64,000 bases of DNA from Paraburkholderia domus. Lineage in GTDB: Bacteria > Pseudomonadota > Gammaproteobacteria > Burkholderiales > Burkholderiaceae. This document shows, piece by piece, positions 35,271 through 44,888 of this stretch (positions are counted from its first letter, which is position 1; every line of letters starts with the position of its first letter). The stretch covers positions 1 through 64,000 of the forward strand of contig NZ_CAJNAT010000015.1 of NCBI RefSeq assembly GCF_905220705.1. The letters are read 5' to 3'. The notes beneath the pieces were generated by a model. It saw only the letters and a program-made list of their open reading frames with translations, was not told the DNA's origin and made no database searches. The translations under genes and the position numbers were made by a program.

Positions 35271-35312
35271 AAGACGCGGATTTTCCTTTAAAATCCGCGT
35301 CTTGTCTTTTTT
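35271..35312 (+). terminator. Strong intrinsic terminator between rpoA and rplQ
   Basis: Perfect 14-bp stem AAGACGCGGATTTT (35271-35284)/AAAATCCGCGTCTT (35290-35303), loop CCTTT, then GTCTTTTTT. It lies 43 bases after the rpoA stop and 96 bases before rplQ. Confidence 0.88.
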
Positions 35313-35408
35313 CACTACCGGCCCGTGCACTCGTCACCATTGGGAAACCGAAGGTAGAGCGAGCGCGATAGAAGAGCTGGACCAAAACTTTGAATCGAAG
35401 GAATTAAC

Positions 35409-35801
35409 ATGCGTCACCGCCATGGTTTGCGGAAACTGAACCGCACGAGCAGCCACCGTCTGGCAATGCTCCGTAACATGTCCAACTCGTTGATCGAGCA
35501 CGAAGTCATCAAGACGACGCTGCCGAAGGCGAAAGAACTCCGTAAAGTTGTCGAGCCGCTGATCACGCTCGGCAAGAAGCCGTCGCTGGCAAATCGTCGT
35601 CTGGCGTTCAACCGCCTGCGCGATCGTGACTCGGTCACGAAGCTGTTCGAAGTCCTCGGCCCGCGTTACGCTACCCGTCCGGGGGGCTACCTGCGCGTCC
35701 TGAAGTTCGGCTTCCGCGTCGGCGACAACGCACCGATGGCACTGGTCGAATTGCTGGACCGTCCGGAAGTCGAAGAAGTTGAAGTGCAAGAAGCTGAGTA
35801 A
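35409..35801 (+). CDS. rplQ: 50S ribosomal protein L17
   Basis: L17 (130 aa) surrounds the tunnel exit. MRHRHGLRKLNRTSSHRLAM and the GPRYATRPGGYLRVLKFGFRVGDNAPMA block are canonical. SD GAAGGAA. It is usually cotranscribed with rpoA, but here the spacer is 181 bases and contains a strong terminator, so partial read-through or a promoter of its own must supply it. Confidence 0.98.
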   Translation: MRHRHGLRKLNRTSSHRLAMLRNMSNSLIEHEVIKTTLPKAKELRKVVEPLITLGKKPSLANRRLAFNRLRDRDSVTKLFEVLGPRYATRPGGYLRVLKFGFRVGDNAPMALVELLDRPEVEEVEVQEAE

Positions 35802-35820
35802 GCTTTTCAGCACCGAAGAA

Positions 35821-35848
35821 AAAGCCAGGCACCAAGCCTGGCTTTTTT
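35821..35848 (+). terminator. Intrinsic terminator of rplQ
   Basis: Perfect 10-bp stem AAAGCCAGGC/GCCTGGCTTT (35821-35830 with 35836-35845), loop ACCAA, T-run to 35848. It ends the ribosomal block. Confidence 0.93.
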
Positions 35849-35986
35849 GTTTCTGACGGCGGGGTTCATCTCTGCTGGTCAAATCATGGCGGCCAAATGC
35901 CGCATGCTCGACGCGGGCGCCTCAGCGACGCCGCAAGGCCAGGTGATACGATATCGGCACTTGAATCGTGCCTGTCTGGAGCCGTT

Positions 35987-36319
35987 GTGAGCGTGAATGT
36001 GACTTTGATTTTGACCACGGTACCTGATGCGGCCGTTGCTCAGAAGCTTGCAGCGGCCGCACTAGCCGCGCGGCTGTGCGCCTGCGTCACACAGTTAGGT
36101 GCCGTACAGTCCAGCTATCACTGGCAGGGCGCGATCGAAACGGCGCAGGAGATCCAGTTGCTGTTCAAGACGAGTGCGGCACGTGCGCTCGAGCTCGAGC
36201 AGTACATCCAGGCGCACCATCCCTATGACACGCCAGAAATCCTCTCGTGGCAAGCTATGGCATCGGCCGCGTACGGCCAGTGGATCACTGCTGAAACCCA
36301 ACGTCCTCTCCATGTTTAA
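35987..36319 (+). CDS. cutA: Divalent-cation tolerance protein CutA
   Basis: CutA (110 aa) is a small trimeric PII-like ferredoxin-fold protein linked to copper tolerance; its true function is unsettled. The GTG at 35987 is chosen: GGAG is five bases upstream and the protein then starts MSVNVTLILTTVPD. HHPYDTPEILSW is the family signature. Its last eight bases overlap the dsbD start, so they form one unit (a cutA-dsbD pair is common). An extended -10-like TGATACGAT lies at 35944-35952 without a good -35. Confidence 0.93.
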   Translation: MSVNVTLILTTVPDAAVAQKLAAAALAARLCACVTQLGAVQSSYHWQGAIETAQEIQLLFKTSAARALELEQYIQAHHPYDTPEILSWQAMASAAYGQWITAETQRPLHV

Positions 36320-38186
36320 CGGTCTCAATCGGCGCGCACGCCATGCGTTGCGCGCAGTCTTCTTCCTGCTCGGTTGCCTGATCTTCGCTCAGATCGGCAC
36401 GCTTGCGCACGCCGCGGACGACTTCCTTGATCCCGCCGTCGCCTTCAAATTCAGTGCCACCGAGAAGCCGGGCGAAGTCGACGTCACGTACAAGATTGCA
36501 GACGGCTACTACATGTACCGGGAACGCTTCGCGTTCGCGACCCGCAACGGCACAACGACGATCGGCGAGCCACAATTGCCGGCCGGCCACGTCAAGTTCG
36601 ATCAGACCTTCAACAAGAACGTCGAAACGTATCGCAATGAGCTGACTATCCGCATTCCGGTGAAACAGGCCCAGGGGCCGTTCGATCTGGCTGTCACGTC
36701 TCAAGGCTGCGCCGACGCCGGCATCTGCTATCCGCCGATGGAGCGCGTGTATCACGTGAGCGGCGAGGCTTTGCAGCCGGCCGGCAGTGCGGCGACTACC
36801 GCCTCGACGCAGCAATCCGCAGCGGCCGGCGCCACGTGGTATGAGCGGGCGACCAGCGCCGATTACGCCCAGTCGCTACTGCAAGGCGGCGGCTTCTTCG
36901 CAATTATTGGGCTTTATTTCGTGGCCGGCGCCGTGCTCAGTCTGCTGCCGTGCTCGTATCCGATGATTCCGGTCCTGTCGGCGATCATCATCGGCGAGGG
37001 CGCGCGGGTGACGCGTGCCCGCGGCTTCGCGTTGTCGCTGGCGTACGTGATCGGTATGGCGCTCGTGTACACAGCGCTTGGCATCGCTGCGGCGCTCGTT
37101 GGGCAGAGCCTCGGCGCGTGGCTGCAGAACCCATGGGTGCTCGGTACGTTCGGCGTACTGCTGACCGTTTTCGCGCTGACCTTGATCGCGGGTTTCGACA
37201 TCGCGTTGCCGCAGCGCTGGCAGGACGGCGTGTCGAGGGCGTCGTCCGGGCGTTCCGGCGGCAAGTTTGCCGCGGTGGCCGTCATGGGCGCGCTGTCCGC
37301 GTTGGTGGTTGGCGCTTGCATGACCGCGCCGCTCTTTGCCGTGCTGGCGTTCATCGCGCACACAGGTGACGCCTTACTCGGCGGCGCGGCGCTGTTTTCG
37401 ATGGGACTTGGTCTCGGCGTGCCGCTCCTGATCATCGGTCTTGGCGCCGGTACTTTGCTGCCGCGCGCCGGCGCGTGGATGGACGGCGTCAAAGTGTTTT
37501 TCGGCGTGGTGCTGCTTGCGGCGGCCCTGTGGATCGTGTGGCCGGTGCTCGGTGCGACAGCGACAATGCTGTTGAGCGCATTGTGGCTCCTGATCGCCGC
37601 AGCAGGACTCGGTCTTTTCTCTGCGCCGGCCGCGAGCACGTCAGTGTGGCGCCGGCTCGGCCGTGGTATCGGTGCGGCGCTGGCAATCTGGGCGGCGGTA
37701 CTGCTGGTCGGCCTGGCCGCGGGCTCCTCCGATCCGTTGCGTCCGCTAGCTGTCCTGGCCGCGCGCGGCACTGGGGAGGCTAGCGTGGCAAACGCCCCCA
37801 ATAAGGCGAATACGGCGTCGCAGAGCGATCTGACGTTCGCTTCGGTTCGTTCTTCGGCCGAACTCGACGAGGCCGTCAAAACGGCTGCACAGCCCGCTAT
37901 GCTCGATTTTTACGCAGATTGGTGCGTGAGTTGCAAAGAGATGGAGAAGTTCACGTTCAGCGATCCGCGTGTCCGGGCGAAATTAAAGCAGATGAACCTG
38001 CTGCGCGCCGACGTCACAGCGAATAATGCCGACGATCAAATGCTGCTCAAGCGTTTCAGCCTGTTCGGGCCGCCTGGCATCATCTTCTTCGATCAAGGCG
38101 GCAAGGAAGTGTTGCGCGTCGTCGGATACGAGTCTGCCGACAAGTTTTTGCGCACCCTCGATCGCGCGAATGCGCCGGGGGCGTAA
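36312..38186 (+). CDS. dsbD: Thiol:disulfide interchange protein DsbD
   Basis: DsbD (624 aa) carries electrons from cytoplasmic thioredoxin across the inner membrane to periplasmic DsbC and cytochrome c assembly. Signal peptide about 1-34 (ends LAHA). The alpha domain has SQGCADAGICYPP (C133, C139), the eight-helix beta domain has LLPCSYPMIP and VGACMTAPL, the thioredoxin-like gamma domain has FYADWCVSC (C538, C541). All six catalytic cysteines are present. The start at 36312 lies inside the cutA end; longer in-frame extensions run through cutA and are rejected. It fits the cytochrome c genes downstream. Confidence 0.96.
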   Translation: MFNGLNRRARHALRAVFFLLGCLIFAQIGTLAHAADDFLDPAVAFKFSATEKPGEVDVTYKIADGYYMYRERFAFATRNGTTTIGEPQLPAGHVKFDQTFNKNVETYRNELTIRIPVKQAQGPFDLAVTSQGCADAGICYPPMERVYHVSGEALQPAGSAATTASTQQSAAAGATWYERATSADYAQSLLQGGGFFAIIGLYFVAGAVLSLLPCSYPMIPVLSAIIIGEGARVTRARGFALSLAYVIGMALVYTALGIAAALVGQSLGAWLQNPWVLGTFGVLLTVFALTLIAGFDIALPQRWQDGVSRASSGRSGGKFAAVAVMGALSALVVGACMTAPLFAVLAFIAHTGDALLGGAALFSMGLGLGVPLLIIGLGAGTLLPRAGAWMDGVKVFFGVVLLAAALWIVWPVLGATATMLLSALWLLIAAAGLGLFSAPAASTSVWRRLGRGIGAALAIWAAVLLVGLAAGSSDPLRPLAVLAARGTGEASVANAPNKANTASQSDLTFASVRSSAELDEAVKTAAQPAMLDFYADWCVSCKEMEKFTFSDPRVRAKLKQMNLLRADVTANNADDQMLLKRFSLFGPPGIIFFDQGGKEVLRVVGYESADKFLRTLDRANAPGA

Positions 38187-38271
38187 CGCAAAGCGACTCG
38201 CCTGCCTGAGCACGCAAAGAAACGCGCGCCGATGCATCCGCAAAAAGGCACACGTCAGAACACGCATAAAA

Positions 38272-38305
38272 AAACGGAGGCGCGACTAAAAGTCGGCCTC
38301 CGTTT
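38272..38305. terminator. Bidirectional terminator between dsbD and hemB
   Basis: AAACGGAGGC (38272-38281) pairs with GCCTCCGTTT (38296-38305), with an inner CGACT/AGTCG stem. An A-run on the left and T-run on the right let it stop both dsbD (plus) and hemB (minus) transcripts. Confidence 0.88.
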
Positions 38306-38355
38306 GTTCTTCAGCTTCCAGAAGACTGGCGTCGCCCGCAACGCGACACGTTAAA

Positions 38356-39354
<999 letters not shown>

Positions 39355-39529
39355 AAACGAATCGAAGAAACGTGGATGTGTGGAGTGGACAAGTAACGCC
39401 TGCCTCCGCTCCCGGAAACTTTTCGAGACAATGGTATATCATACCGATCGAGCAAGGCGCCCTGCGCTGACCTCCCCGCTTCTCCTCCCTGAGCGGGTGC
39501 CTGTCGTTTTTTCGATTAGGCTGTTTGAC

Positions 39530-39557
39530 CCGCCGTTAAAGCGGCGGGTTTTTTTAT
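39530..39557 (+). terminator. Plus-strand terminator with no plus-strand gene
   Basis: ACCCGCCG (39531-39538) pairs with CGGCGGGT (39543-39550), followed by seven T on the plus strand. On the minus strand, where both neighbours (engB and hemB) lie, the hairpin is followed by TCAAACAG and lacks a U-tract. It therefore looks like the end of an unrecognised plus-strand transcript, or a non-canonical engB terminator. Confidence 0.7.
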
Positions 39558-39605
39558 GGGCGGCCGGAATGGCGTTTTTTACCTCGACGCGTACACGCCG
39601 CGCGG

Positions 39606-40262
39606 TTACTGCGGCGCGTCTGTTTCGCCCTTCGCCTCGGGGATCAGCCAGCTTTCGATCAGCTCGTGCGCCTCGTCGATGCCGACACGCTTGAGCGCCG
39701 AAAACAGCTGCGCGGTCAATTCGCCTTGATAGCCGTTGGCGCGATATTCGGCCAGACCCTTCTGCGTCGCGCGCAGCGCATTCACACTTTCCTGGCGCGT
39801 CAATTTGTCGCACTTCGTCAGCAGCGTGTGGATCGGCTTGCCGGTCGGCGCGAACCACTCGATCATCCGCCGGTCCAGATCCGTCAACGGACGGCGCGAG
39901 TCCATCATCAGGATCATGCCGCGAAGTTGCGAGCGCGACTGCAGGTAGGTGGAGAGCAGGGCTTCCCAGTGAGCCTTGGCTGCGCCCGGCACTTCCGCAT
40001 AACCGTAGCCCGGCAGGTCGACCAGGTGCGCAGTCGGCTCATCCGCCTTTCCCACCGAGAAATAATTGATGTGCTGCGTGCGGCCAGGGGTCTTGCTGGC
40101 GAATGCCAGACGCTTCTGATTGCACAGAATATTGATGGCCGTGGACTTGCCCGCATTCGAGCGTCCCGCAAAGCAGATCTCGGGTTGCGCGGTGGCCGGC
40201 AGATCACGCAGGTGATTGACGGTCGTGAAAAAGCGGGATTGGTGGAGCAGGAAGGAAGACAT
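39606..40262 (-). CDS. engB: Ribosome biogenesis GTP-binding protein EngB/YihA
   Basis: EngB (218 aa, YihA/YsxC) is an essential TRAFAC GTPase for late 50S assembly. From the ATG at 40262: G1 GRSNAGKS at 33-40, G2 TPGRTQ, G3 DLPGYG, G4 TKCD. An upstream TTG at 40313 would add 17 residues without homology signs and is rejected. It stands divergent from a cytochrome c4 gene, an arrangement also common in gammaproteobacteria. Confidence 0.95.
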   Translation of the reverse strand: MSSFLLHQSRFFTTVNHLRDLPATAQPEICFAGRSNAGKSTAINILCNQKRLAFASKTPGRTQHINYFSVGKADEPTAHLVDLPGYGYAEVPGAAKAHWEALLSTYLQSRSQLRGMILMMDSRRPLTDLDRRMIEWFAPTGKPIHTLLTKCDKLTRQESVNALRATQKGLAEYRANGYQGELTAQLFSALKRVGIDEAHELIESWLIPEAKGETDAPQ

Positions 40263-40344
40263 GATCAGGCCAGGATTCGAGACGCCGGGGAACCCGGAGT
40301 GGGGACGGGTCAAGCCCGACTGGCGTCTTAGCGATTAGCGAGTT

Positions 40345-40354
40345 ATTGTACAAT
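40345..40354. promoter_or_regulatory. Palindromic TACAAT box, candidate divergent promoter core
   Basis: ATTGTACAAT is a perfect 10-bp palindrome, so TACAAT reads as a -10 box on both strands. It lies 82 bases upstream of engB (minus) and 124 upstream of the cytochrome c4 gene (plus). No convincing -35 is seen on the plus strand; TTTTCA at 40372-40367 with a 16-base spacer is a weak minus-strand candidate. Confidence 0.4.
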
Positions 40355-40478
40355 ACGATGGTTTACTGAAAACCTGAGGGGGCCAGCCCGCGTGCCTTGG
40401 CGGCTCTTCGCGGTCACTCAGTCGCTGTCGTATCTTGCAAAACCTCTAAAATCCCACAAGACGAGACAGGGTGTGCGA

Positions 40479-41132
40479 ATGAATCGACTGTGCAAGACTC
40501 TGATGGTGCTTCAAGTAGCGGCAGGTCTTTCAGGTTTGGCAATTCAGGCACGAGCAGCAGATCCGGCAAAGCCGGACGTCAATCGGGGGCAGGCAATCGC
40601 GGTGCAGGTTTGCGCGGCATGTCACGGTGCAGACGGCAACAGTGCTGGCGGCGCGTATCCGAAGCTGGCGGGTCAGCATCCTGAGTATCTTGTCAAGCAG
40701 CTCATGGATTTCAAGACGCAGCCGGGCGCCAAGCAGCCTGCGCGCAACAATGCGATCATGGCGGGCATGGCTGCCGCGCTGTCCGATCAGGACATGGTCA
40801 ACGTCGCGGCCTATTTTGCGGCGCAGACCCCGAAGCCAGGCTATGCGCATAACAAAGACACCGTCCCGCTCGGTCAGAAGATTTATCGCGGTGGCATTGC
40901 GGACAAGGGCGTACCGGCGTGCGCAAGCTGCCACGGGCCGACCGGGCAGGGGATTCCGTCGCAGTACCCGCGTCTGTCGGGGCAGTGGGCCGAATACACG
41001 GTGGCGGAGTTGACCGCGTTCACGCAAGGTCCGGGCGCACGTAACAACAATGAGGCGATGCACGCCATTGCATCGCGCCTGTCGGACAGCGAGATCAGGG
41101 CTGTAGCCGATTACATCGCGGGCTTGCACTAA
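40479..41132 (+). CDS. Di-haem cytochrome c4
   Basis: A periplasmic electron carrier (217 aa) that feeds terminal oxidases. A signal peptide spans about 1-27 (ends IQARA-ADP). Two c-type haem sites, CAACH (C45-H49) and CASCH (C148-H152), each start a homologous half, the cytochrome c4 plan. The ATG at 40479 gives a proper signal peptide; an upstream start at 40392 would not. A terminator follows, then ccsB and ccsA, which assemble such haem proteins. Confidence 0.93.
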   Translation: MNRLCKTLMVLQVAAGLSGLAIQARAADPAKPDVNRGQAIAVQVCAACHGADGNSAGGAYPKLAGQHPEYLVKQLMDFKTQPGAKQPARNNAIMAGMAAALSDQDMVNVAAYFAAQTPKPGYAHNKDTVPLGQKIYRGGIADKGVPACASCHGPTGQGIPSQYPRLSGQWAEYTVAELTAFTQGPGARNNNEAMHAIASRLSDSEIRAVADYIAGLH

Positions 41133-41182
41133 GAAGCCCGCACGCAAGTGCAACCGGCCCGCCGAGGCCGGTACAAAACAAG

Positions 41183-41227
41183 AAAAGGGTGAGGGCGTCG
41201 TGCCTACGACAGCCCTTCACCCTTTTT
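41183..41227 (+). terminator. Intrinsic terminator after cytochrome c4
   Basis: AAAAGGGTGAGGGC (41183-41196) pairs with 41212-41226 with one bulge, plus an inner GTCGT/ACGAC stem; the right arm runs into six T. It lies before ccsB, whose start is about 20 bases downstream. Confidence 0.85.
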
Positions 41228-41248
41228 TGCTGTTCAGTCGGAGTATGA

Positions 41249-43471
41249 ATGAGCGTCACCACGTCGGGTTTGCAGTCGAAGTCGGGCAATCGCATTACGC
41301 GCAGCGTCATCGAAGTATTGAGTTCGATGCGTTTCGCCATTGCGCTGCTCGTGATTCTGTCGATCGCCAGCATCATCGGCACCGTCCTCACGCAGGACGA
41401 CCCCTATCCCAACTATGTCAATCAGTTCGGTCCGTTCTGGGCGGACATCTTCCGCTCGTTGAGCCTGTACACGGTGTACAGCTCGTGGTGGTTCATGCTG
41501 ATCCTCGGCTTCCTGATGGCGTCGGTGTCGCTGTGCGTGATCCGCAATGCCCCGAAGATGATCGCGGACGCCAAGAGCTGGAAGGTCAAGGTTCGCGAAG
41601 GCAGTTTGCGCGCGTTCCATCACAAGGGCGAGTTCGCGGTGCACGGCACGCGCGCGCAGACCTCGGCGGTGCTCGCCAAACTCTCGGCCAAGCTTGGCTA
41701 CAAGTTCGTCACACGTGAGTCCGAAGGTGCAACGCTGATCGCCGCCAAGCGCGGCGCGCTGACCAAGTTCGGCTATATCTCCGCGCACATTGCGATTGTG
41801 GTGATCTGTCTGGGCGGTTTGCTCGACAGCAATCTGCCGATCAAACTGCAAATGTGGCTGTTCGACAAGTCGCCGATCCGCGCCAACACGGTGATCAACG
41901 ACATTCCGCCGGAACATCGCCTGTCGCAATCGAATCCGACTTTCCGCGGTTATGCATGGGTGCCGGAAGGGCAGCACGTCTCGACGGCGATCCTTAACCA
42001 GCCGGACGGTTCGCTGATCCAGGACCTGCCGTTCTCGATCGAGCTGAACAAGTTCATCGTCGACTATTACTCCACGGGCATGCCGAAGCTGTTCGCGAGC
42101 GACATCGTCGTCGTCGACCATAAGACGGGCGCACGCGTGCCGGCGCGCGTCGAAGTGAACAAGCCGTTCACCTACGACGGCGTGTCGATCTTCCAATCGA
42201 GCTTCCAGGACGGCGGCTCGCAGATGCAGATGACCGCGTACCCGATGTCCGGCGCGAGCGCGAAGACCGCGCCGTTCGGCGGCACGATTGGCAGTAATGC
42301 GCCACTGAGCACGGCCACGCCCCTGGCCGACGGCCAGACCGTCGAATTCACGGATTTCCGCGCGATCAACGTCGAAAACATCTCCAACGGCAGCGGCCAG
42401 AACGATGCTCGCGGCGTCGCCGCGCATCGGACGCTGAGAGAAGCATTCGACGAGCGCCTCGGCTCCGGTGCCAAGACCTCAAAGCCGCTCGATCTGCATA
42501 ACGTCGGCCCGTCGGTGCAGTACAAGGTGCGCGACAACGACGGTCAGGCGCGCGAGTACAACAACTACATGCTGCCGGTGGACGTAGGCGGCGAAAAGAT
42601 GTTCCTCGCCGGCATGCGCCTGAATCCGGACGACCCATTCCGCTACCTGCGTATTCCCGCCGACACCGGCGGTACCGTCAAGGAATGGATGAACCTGCGC
42701 GCTACGCTCGAAAACCCCGCCATGCGCGTAGCAGCGGCCCATCGTTTCGCGTTGCGCTCTGTGCCTGGTTCGAATACCGAACTGCAAAAGCACCTTGAAG
42801 AAAGCGCATTGCGTGTCCTGACCCTGTTTGCCGGCGCAGACGACAGTATCAAGATGCCGAACGGGCAGACGGTCGGCGGTTTCCAGGCGATTGCCGGTTT
42901 CATCGACCATTCGGTGCCGAAGGGCGAACAGGAAAAGGCCGCGGGCCTGCTGCTGCGTATGCTGGAAGGCGCGACTTGGGACCTGTGGCAGCTGTCGCGT
43001 GAGCAGTTGGGCGAGCCGGATGCGCAGGCCAATGCGGACGCCAGCCGCTTCATCCAAAGCTCGATCAACGCGATATCCGACAGCTTTTTGTATGGATCGC
43101 CGGTCTACTTGCAGCTTGACTCATTCAAGCAGGTGCAAGCTTCGGTATTTCAGTTGACGCGCGCGCCGGGCAAAAAAGTCGTGTATCTTGGCAGCCTGCT
43201 CCTCGTGTTGGGCATCTTCTCGATGTTCTACGTCCGCGAACGGCGCCTCTGGTTCTGGCTTAAAGATACCGATCACGGCACGAATGTCGTGATGGCGATG
43301 TCGAGCGCACGCAAAACGCTTGATTTCGAGAAGGAGTTCGTCCAGACGCGCGACGCGGTAGGCGCCGCGCTGGGCGCCAAGCTCACTGAAGCATCCGACG
43401 CTGCCGGCGCCTCCGACAAACCCGGCAATGCCGGCGCGCCGTCCGCACGCTCACAAGATTCGACCCGGTAA
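41249..43471 (+). CDS. ccsB: Cytochrome c biogenesis protein CcsB/ResB
   Basis: ResB/CcsB (740 aa) is the larger partner in the System II haem handling and ligation complex of the inner membrane. Membrane segments are seen near 28-50, 75-98 and 170-192. A long periplasmic domain follows, then a C-terminal segment (SLLLVLGIFSMFYVRERRLW) near 640-665 and a cytoplasmic tail. The ResB-type features SSWWFMLILGFLMASVSLC and the short PFSIELNKFIVDYY block are visible. ccsA follows four bases after the stop. Together with DsbD, this is the full reductive side of cytochrome c maturation. Confidence 0.93.
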   Translation: MSVTTSGLQSKSGNRITRSVIEVLSSMRFAIALLVILSIASIIGTVLTQDDPYPNYVNQFGPFWADIFRSLSLYTVYSSWWFMLILGFLMASVSLCVIRNAPKMIADAKSWKVKVREGSLRAFHHKGEFAVHGTRAQTSAVLAKLSAKLGYKFVTRESEGATLIAAKRGALTKFGYISAHIAIVVICLGGLLDSNLPIKLQMWLFDKSPIRANTVINDIPPEHRLSQSNPTFRGYAWVPEGQHVSTAILNQPDGSLIQDLPFSIELNKFIVDYYSTGMPKLFASDIVVVDHKTGARVPARVEVNKPFTYDGVSIFQSSFQDGGSQMQMTAYPMSGASAKTAPFGGTIGSNAPLSTATPLADGQTVEFTDFRAINVENISNGSGQNDARGVAAHRTLREAFDERLGSGAKTSKPLDLHNVGPSVQYKVRDNDGQAREYNNYMLPVDVGGEKMFLAGMRLNPDDPFRYLRIPADTGGTVKEWMNLRATLENPAMRVAAAHRFALRSVPGSNTELQKHLEESALRVLTLFAGADDSIKMPNGQTVGGFQAIAGFIDHSVPKGEQEKAAGLLLRMLEGATWDLWQLSREQLGEPDAQANADASRFIQSSINAISDSFLYGSPVYLQLDSFKQVQASVFQLTRAPGKKVVYLGSLLLVLGIFSMFYVRERRLWFWLKDTDHGTNVVMAMSSARKTLDFEKEFVQTRDAVGAALGAKLTEASDAAGASDKPGNAGAPSARSQDSTR

Positions 43472-43475
43472 GATC

Positions 43476-44690
43476 ATGGACTTGACTCAGGTTTCTTCAT
43501 CCTCTTCTTCGTCACCCTCGCGGCCCAATAGGGCGTTCGCGAGCGAGACACTCAACGTCGCGCAGTTTGACGACCGGCCGTTTCTGAAACGGCTCGGTAT
43601 CGTCGACTGGCTGTTCGCCGTCGTGATGGTTGCGGGCGCGGGGTTCGCGCTGTCGCGCTATCACCCGTTCATGAATTACTACGACAAACTGGTGCTGTGC
43701 CTGGCGGTACCGGTGTTCGTCGTGCTCGGCTGGCGCTGGAAGCCCGTGCGTCCGCTAATGGCCGGTATTGCGGCGCTGTCGCTGCTGGCGATCCAGATCT
43801 ATCACGGCGATCTCAGCCGCGCTGATACCGCGTTCTTTCTCAAGTATTTCCTGTCGAGCCAGTCCGCGATTCTGTGGATGAGCGCGCTCTTCGTGTTCGC
43901 CACGGTCTTCTACTGGATCGGGCTGTTGTCGCGTTCGCCGACCGGCGCTGCGATCGGTTCGAAAATGACGTGGGCCGCTGTGCTGATGGGCTTCGTCGGT
44001 TTGATGGTGCGCTGGTACGAGTCGTACCTGATCGGCGCGGACGTCGGGCATATTCCAATCTCGAACCTGTACGAAGTGTTCGTACTGTTCAGCCTGATTA
44101 CCGCGCTGTTCTATCTGTACTACGAGCAGCACTACAACACGCGTGCGCTCGGCGCATTCGTGCTGCTGGTGATCGGTGCGGCTGTCGGTTTCCTGATGTG
44201 GTACTCGGTCGCTCGCGACGCACAGCAGATCCAGCCGCTCGTGCCGGCACTGCAAAGCTGGTGGATGAAGATCCACGTGCCGGCTAACTTCATCGGCTAT
44301 GGCAGCTTCGCGCTGTCGGCGATGGTCGGCGTCGCGTATCTGGCGAAAGAGCGCGGCGTGCTCGCAGACCGTCTGCCGCCGCTCGATGTGCTCGACGACT
44401 TGATGTACAAGTCGATCGCCGTCGGCTTCGCGTTCTTCACGATCGCTACGATCCTCGGCGCGCTGTGGGCTGCGGAAGCATGGGGCGGCTACTGGAGTTG
44501 GGACCCGAAGGAAACGTGGGCGCTGATCGTCTGGCTGAACTACGCGGCCTGGCTTCACATGCGCTTGATGAAGGGGCTGCGCGGTGCAATGGCGGCGTGG
44601 TGGGCCCTGACGGGCCTGCTGGTGACGACCTTTGCGTTCCTCGGCGTCAATATGTTCCTGTCGGGGCTGCATAGCTACGGCAAGCTGTAA
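43476..44690 (+). CDS. ccsA: Cytochrome c biogenesis protein CcsA (ResC)
   Basis: CcsA (404 aa) exports haem and, with CcsB, attaches it to apocytochromes. The WWD haem-binding motif is WGGYWSWDPKETW near residue 330, and several transmembrane helices surround it. Start ATG 43476 lies four bases after the ccsB stop; the reading from 43428 overlaps ccsB and is rejected. The N-terminus carries an unusual seven-serine run (VSSSSSSSP). A terminator follows. Confidence 0.94.
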   Translation: MDLTQVSSSSSSSPSRPNRAFASETLNVAQFDDRPFLKRLGIVDWLFAVVMVAGAGFALSRYHPFMNYYDKLVLCLAVPVFVVLGWRWKPVRPLMAGIAALSLLAIQIYHGDLSRADTAFFLKYFLSSQSAILWMSALFVFATVFYWIGLLSRSPTGAAIGSKMTWAAVLMGFVGLMVRWYESYLIGADVGHIPISNLYEVFVLFSLITALFYLYYEQHYNTRALGAFVLLVIGAAVGFLMWYSVARDAQQIQPLVPALQSWWMKIHVPANFIGYGSFALSAMVGVAYLAKERGVLADRLPPLDVLDDLMYKSIAVGFAFFTIATILGALWAAEAWGGYWSWDPKETWALIVWLNYAAWLHMRLMKGLRGAMAAWWALTGLLVTTFAFLGVNMFLSGLHSYGKL

Positions 44691-44715
44691 GATCTGCCGT
44701 TCTGAGCCGACTAAG

Positions 44716-44748
44716 AACCGCCGCGTGTTTCGCACCGGCGGTTTTTTT
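44716..44748 (+). terminator. Intrinsic terminator after ccsA
   Basis: AACCGCCG (44716-44723) pairs with CGGCGGTT (44736-44743), then a run of seven T. It ends the ccsBA unit. Confidence 0.9.
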
Positions 44749-44888
44749 ACGCCTGGTGGAATATTCGCTGCATTCAGTGTGTTCGTTAACGCAGTACCTA
44801 AGGATGGCTGGGCGAGTGGCCAGACGAGCCGATCATTAATATGGCCCCGTAAGATAGACAACCCGATGGGCCGGCAAGGAGCAGCACG

